Shown in pieces: positions 5,093 through 7,998 of a DNA stretch of 7,998 nt. The translations under genes were made by a program, and so were the position numbers. The stretch lies in contig JAATFN010000261.1 in NCBI GenBank assembly GCA_015655165.1, positions 1-7,998 on the forward strand. Reading direction: 5' to 3'. The notes beneath the pieces are model-generated. The model was not told where the DNA came from, searched no databases, and saw nothing but the letters and a program-made list of their open reading frames with translations. The DNA is from Betaproteobacteria bacterium. Its GTDB lineage: Bacteria; Pseudomonadota; Gammaproteobacteria; Burkholderiales; Burkholderiaceae_D. The number at the start of each line of letters is the position of its first letter. Position 1 is the stretch's first letter.

Positions 5093-5878
5093 ATGTCACG
5101 ACATTTTGAAACGATTATTTACGAAGAAGATGGTCCAGTCGGCACAATTACATTAAATCGCCCTGACAACGGGAACATGTTCAATGAACAAATGTGTCAT
5201 GAAATTCGTGATTGTCTTAATGATATTCGCCGGGAAACACGTACACGCGTGATTGTCATTACCGGTACGGGTAATAAGTTTTTTTGTATCGGCGGAGAAA
5301 AAACCGGCATGGAAGAGACGTTACTTTATGCAGGTGTCCTACCGGTTCTAGACATGTACGAAAGCATTGACCGTTTGCAAAAACCGGTCATTGCTTCAGT
5401 CAATGGATTCGCCGTCGGTGGCGGCAATGTCTTGCAAGTCATGTGTGATTTAACCATCGCAAAAGAAAGTGCTGTCTTTAGGCAAGTCGGTCCCATGATG
5501 GGCAGTTTCGATGCGGGATATGGCACTTGGTATCTGGAAGATCTGGTCGGCAAGAAAAAAGCCAAAGAGATCTGGTTTACCAATCCGAAATTAAGTGCGG
5601 CCGAGGCACTAGCACTCGGTATGATCAATAAAATCGTTCCTGACGACCAGCTCGCCTCTGCAACGAAGGAATGGGCACTGGAAATTGCCGAGCGTGGTGC
5701 ATTTGCATTAGCAGCGATCAAAACCGCGTTTCATGCACGTCATGGTGGTGTTGCCGGATTATCGCGCATGGCACACGATTTATTGTTACGCCAAAATCTG
5801 GAAACCGATGAGTCCAAGGAATTGGCTGAATCGTTCAAAGAAAAACGTCACCCTGACACTAGCAAGTTTGGTCATTAA
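5093..5878 (+). CDS. Crotonase-family enzyme resembling BadI/MenB
   Basis: A cytoplasmic crotonase-fold enzyme acting on a CoA thioester, 261 residues. The oxyanion-hole segments are FCIGGE (64-69) and GFAVGGGNVLQVMCDLTI (105-122). The block QVGPMMGSFDAGYG (131-144) followed by VGKKKAKEIWF (152-162) strongly resembles 2-ketocyclohexanecarboxyl-CoA hydrolase (BadI) and dihydroxynaphthoyl-CoA synthase (MenB). These catalyse reverse and forward Dieckmann-type ring reactions. Ser138 and Asp140 of the SFD motif are present. The two glutamates of classical enoyl-CoA hydratases are absent. The tyrosine near the C-terminus of MenB and BadI appears replaced, with Leu236 at the aligned position before ETDES. 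The C-terminal EKRHPD matches the family. It starts 28 bases after the CoA-transferase stop. Ring or beta-keto cleavage is a reasonable guess, but the missing tyrosine leaves the reaction open. Confidence 0.85.
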   Translation: MSRHFETIIYEEDGPVGTITLNRPDNGNMFNEQMCHEIRDCLNDIRRETRTRVIVITGTGNKFFCIGGEKTGMEETLLYAGVLPVLDMYESIDRLQKPVIASVNGFAVGGGNVLQVMCDLTIAKESAVFRQVGPMMGSFDAGYGTWYLEDLVGKKKAKEIWFTNPKLSAAEALALGMINKIVPDDQLASATKEWALEIAERGAFALAAIKTAFHARHGGVAGLSRMAHDLLLRQNLETDESKELAESFKEKRHPDTSKFGH

Positions 5879-5894
5879 TCAGCGTTAACTATCC

Positions 5895-7574
5895 ATGAAT
5901 ACCGTCCTGACCCTACATGATCCGCAACTTGCCCGTACTTATTACGAACAAGGCATATGGCGTAACGAAACGTTTTATGATTGCCTGAAAAAACATGCGG
6001 ACAACCAACCCGATGCTTTTGCTTTTCGTGACAGCACACGTCGTCTGACCTGGTCACAAGCGCTGCGCTGGACAGATGCAATTGCCGCTGATCTGGAAAA
6101 AAATGGCTTGCACCGCGGCTCGCGTGTGTCCATCTGGCTCCCGAATCGCGTTGAAGCACTGCTGATATTTTTAGCATGCTCACGCAACGGATACATCTGC
6201 AATCCATCATTGCATCAAAACTACACGGTAGCTGAAATCTCGCTGTTACTCGAACGGATCAAATGCGAAGCTTTTTTTGGCCAGAACGGTTATGGATCGG
6301 ATGCCGATCAACCAGGTAGCCAGGCAATCATCGATGCGGCTGCATCACTGCGTAAAACATATTGGCTGTCTTCTGATCGCCCGGCATTCGGCAGCGTCGA
6401 CAATTTCCCGTCTCCGGATGCCGATACGCCACAAACGCCACCTAGCAATAATCCGGATCAAGTCGTTTATTTTGCATTTACATCGGGAACGACGGGTACA
6501 CCTAAAGTCGTGATGCATAGTGACAATACGTTACTGGCAAATGGCCGGGCAATGATCCGGGATTGGAAACACGATGAACAAACGGTGTTGTTAACATTAA
6601 GCCCGATTAGTCATCATATCGGTACCGTGGCACTCGAACAGATGTTGTCTGGAGGTTTTGAGATGGTCGTCAATGACTTGCCACCCGGCATGCAAGCTAT
6701 TGACTGGATTATAGAAACCGGTGCTACCTATGTTATGGGTGTACCCACACATGCGATGGATATTTTGGCGGCCATGCGTCATCGCGACATGCCATCTTTG
6801 GGGAGCGTCAACGTTTTTTACATGGCAGGATCGGCCATTCCAAAAGAAACTGCCAAGGCATTTGTCGATCATGGTATTACACCGCAAAATGTGTATGGCA
6901 TGACAGAAAACGGTTCGCACCAATATACCCTGCCAGAAGACAGTACCGAAACTATCGTCGGGACCTGTGGACGTTCATGTGACGCCTATGAAATCAAGAT
7001 CTGGAGTCAGGAGAACCGCGATATTGAAGCATTACCTGGAGAAATCGGGGAAATAGGTGGCCGCGGTGGTTGCCTGATGTTGGGATATTTTAATAATCAA
7101 AGTGCGACTGAAGACTCGTTTAATGCCAGTGGATGGTTTTTAAGTGGTGACTTGGGCATGTTGGACGACAATGGCTGCCTGATCATCATGGGTCGTTCAA
7201 AAGATCTGATTATCCGTGGCGGCCACAATATCCATCCTTCCACCATTGAAAACCTCGCAATAAAACATGCCGCTGTTTTAAAAGCAGCCGCATTCCCGGT
7301 TGCAGATATCCGTCTTGGGGAAAAGGTATGTCTGGCAATCATCGCCCAATCATCGGCACCAGATGCACAAACCATGCTGCAACACTTGGCTGATGTTGGG
7401 TTGTCAAAATACGACATGCCCGAATACTACATTGTCATGGATGCGTTTCCCTTGACACCCAGCGGAAAAATCCTGAAACGCGAACTGGTCGACTGGGTCA
7501 GCAAAAAGAAAATCCAGCCTACACCGGTACGCTGGAAGACACCAGAAAAACGTCATACCAAGGAAGCGAGTTAG
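5895..7574 (+). CDS. ANL-superfamily acyl-CoA synthetase (AMP-forming)
   Basis: A cytoplasmic ligase that activates a carboxylic acid with ATP and CoA through an acyl-adenylate. It has 559 residues. Core motifs are the phosphate loop TSGTTGTPK (196-204), YGMTE (334-338), SGDLG with Asp419 that binds the ribose, and GRSKDLIIRGG (433-443). The C-terminal catalytic lysine is Lys525 in PLTPSGKILKREL (519-531). All expected catalytic residues are present, so it should be active. The N-terminus, with its YYEQGIWRNETFYD pattern, resembles cyclohexanecarboxylate and medium-chain acyl-CoA ligases more than acetyl-CoA synthetase; the alternative is a CaiC-like ligase. It begins 16 bases after the preceding stop with no clear Shine-Dalgarno sequence, so it may be translationally coupled. 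It likely performs the first step after uptake by the Liv-type transporter (inference). Confidence 0.93.
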   Translation: MNTVLTLHDPQLARTYYEQGIWRNETFYDCLKKHADNQPDAFAFRDSTRRLTWSQALRWTDAIAADLEKNGLHRGSRVSIWLPNRVEALLIFLACSRNGYICNPSLHQNYTVAEISLLLERIKCEAFFGQNGYGSDADQPGSQAIIDAAASLRKTYWLSSDRPAFGSVDNFPSPDADTPQTPPSNNPDQVVYFAFTSGTTGTPKVVMHSDNTLLANGRAMIRDWKHDEQTVLLTLSPISHHIGTVALEQMLSGGFEMVVNDLPPGMQAIDWIIETGATYVMGVPTHAMDILAAMRHRDMPSLGSVNVFYMAGSAIPKETAKAFVDHGITPQNVYGMTENGSHQYTLPEDSTETIVGTCGRSCDAYEIKIWSQENRDIEALPGEIGEIGGRGGCLMLGYFNNQSATEDSFNASGWFLSGDLGMLDDNGCLIIMGRSKDLIIRGGHNIHPSTIENLAIKHAAVLKAAAFPVADIRLGEKVCLAIIAQSSAPDAQTMLQHLADVGLSKYDMPEYYIVMDAFPLTPSGKILKRELVDWVSKKKIQPTPVRWKTPEKRHTKEAS

Positions 7575-7576
7575 CG

Positions 7577-7998
7577 ATGCCAATTTCATTAACCTATCAG
7601 GACGAGCTTGCAATTCTGACCATTGACCGCCCCGAGGCGTTGAATGCATTAAACAGTACATTGATCAAAGAGATCGACATACAGCTCGATGCCGTTTGTG
7701 CATCATCTGCACGCACATTACTTGTCACCGGTGCAGGTGATAAGGCATTTTGCGCAGGCGCCGACATCATCGAATTAATCGATAAGACTGGCTACCAGCA
7801 CAAACAGGCAATGGAATATGGCCAGCATGTGCTTGGACGGTTTGGCACACTACCCATTCCAACGATTGCCGTCATTCATGGCTACGCCTTTGGTGGTGGA
7901 TTGGAACTTGCACTCGCCTGCACATTCAGAGTCGCCACCATAAATGCAAAGGTCGGCCTGCCAGAAATCAAACTCGGTTTAATTCCCGGCTTCGGTGG
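7577..7998 (+). CDS. Enoyl-CoA hydratase/isomerase, N-terminal part
   Basis: A classical crotonase, expected to hydrate a trans-2-enoyl-CoA. The first 140 residues are present and the gene runs off the right edge. TIDRPEALNALN (15-26) is the usual N-terminal strand and helix. FCAGAD (58-63) is the first oxyanion-hole segment and GYAFGGGLELALAC (102-115) the second. Glu110 and Glu130 (in GLPEIKLGLIPGFG), 20 residues apart, correspond to the two catalytic glutamates of rat mitochondrial hydratase (Glu144 and Glu164). This distinguishes it from the MenB-like crotonase upstream. The ATG at 7577 is two bases after the ligase stop; AAGGA about 13 bases upstream is a possible ribosome site inside the ligase gene. 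It belongs to the same operon, which continues beyond the window. Confidence 0.92.
   Translation, partial: MPISLTYQDELAILTIDRPEALNALNSTLIKEIDIQLDAVCASSARTLLVTGAGDKAFCAGADIIELIDKTGYQHKQAMEYGQHVLGRFGTLPIPTIAVIHGYAFGGGLELALACTFRVATINAKVGLPEIKLGLIPGFG

Noticed and set aside
5326..5721. Open frame of 131 codons opposite the BadI/MenB-like gene
   Set aside because: It lies fully antisense to a strongly conserved gene and its translation resembles no family; it is a codon-bias shadow.
5879..5894. Promoter or terminator between the BadI/MenB-like gene and the ligase gene
   Set aside because: The gap is only 16 bases with no hairpin or promoter-like motif, so the genes are best read as one operon.

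Overview
The window looks like part of a proteobacterial chromosome of moderate to low GC (mid-40s percent by eye). The evidence is sigma-54 promoters with IHF-type sites, an enhancer-binding activator, a branched-chain-amino-acid (Liv) type ABC importer and CoA-thioester genes. The protein style fits a low-GC betaproteobacterium (Burkholderiales-like), but that is an impression rather than a proof. Coding density is high and I see no mobile elements, RNA genes or CRISPR.

Layout. The minus strand from 1 to 1654 carries livG, livF and the first 50 codons of a livH-type permease, all tightly coupled. Positions 1655-1950 are a gene-free control region. It holds a sigma-54 promoter facing livG (1781-1795), a perfect IHF consensus (1814-1826) and a candidate activator site (1838-1858). 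The minus strand from 1951 to 3618 encodes a PAS-containing sigma-54 activator with an intact GAFTGA loop and a Fis-type HTH. Positions 3619-3828 are the divergent control region, with two matching ACTGT-N11-ACA(C/G)T sites spaced 50 bp apart, a sigma-70-like promoter for the activator lying across them, an IHF-like site and a perfect sigma-54 promoter (3779-3793) facing right. The plus strand from 3829 to the window end is an operon: CaiB/BaiF CoA-transferase, a BadI/MenB-like crotonase, an ANL acyl-CoA ligase and a partial classical enoyl-CoA hydratase.

How it fits together. I infer a self-contained inducible system for one carboxylic acid. The Liv-type transporter imports it, the ligase and/or the CoA-transferase make the CoA thioester, and the two crotonases hydrate, isomerise or cleave it. 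The local activator appears to drive both the transporter and the catabolic operon from sigma-54 promoters and probably limits its own synthesis. The substrate cannot be read from the sequence. The closest recognisable analogies are alicyclic-acid degradation (BadI/AliA-like proteins) and the caiB-caiC-caiD set of carnitine metabolism, and neither matches exactly.
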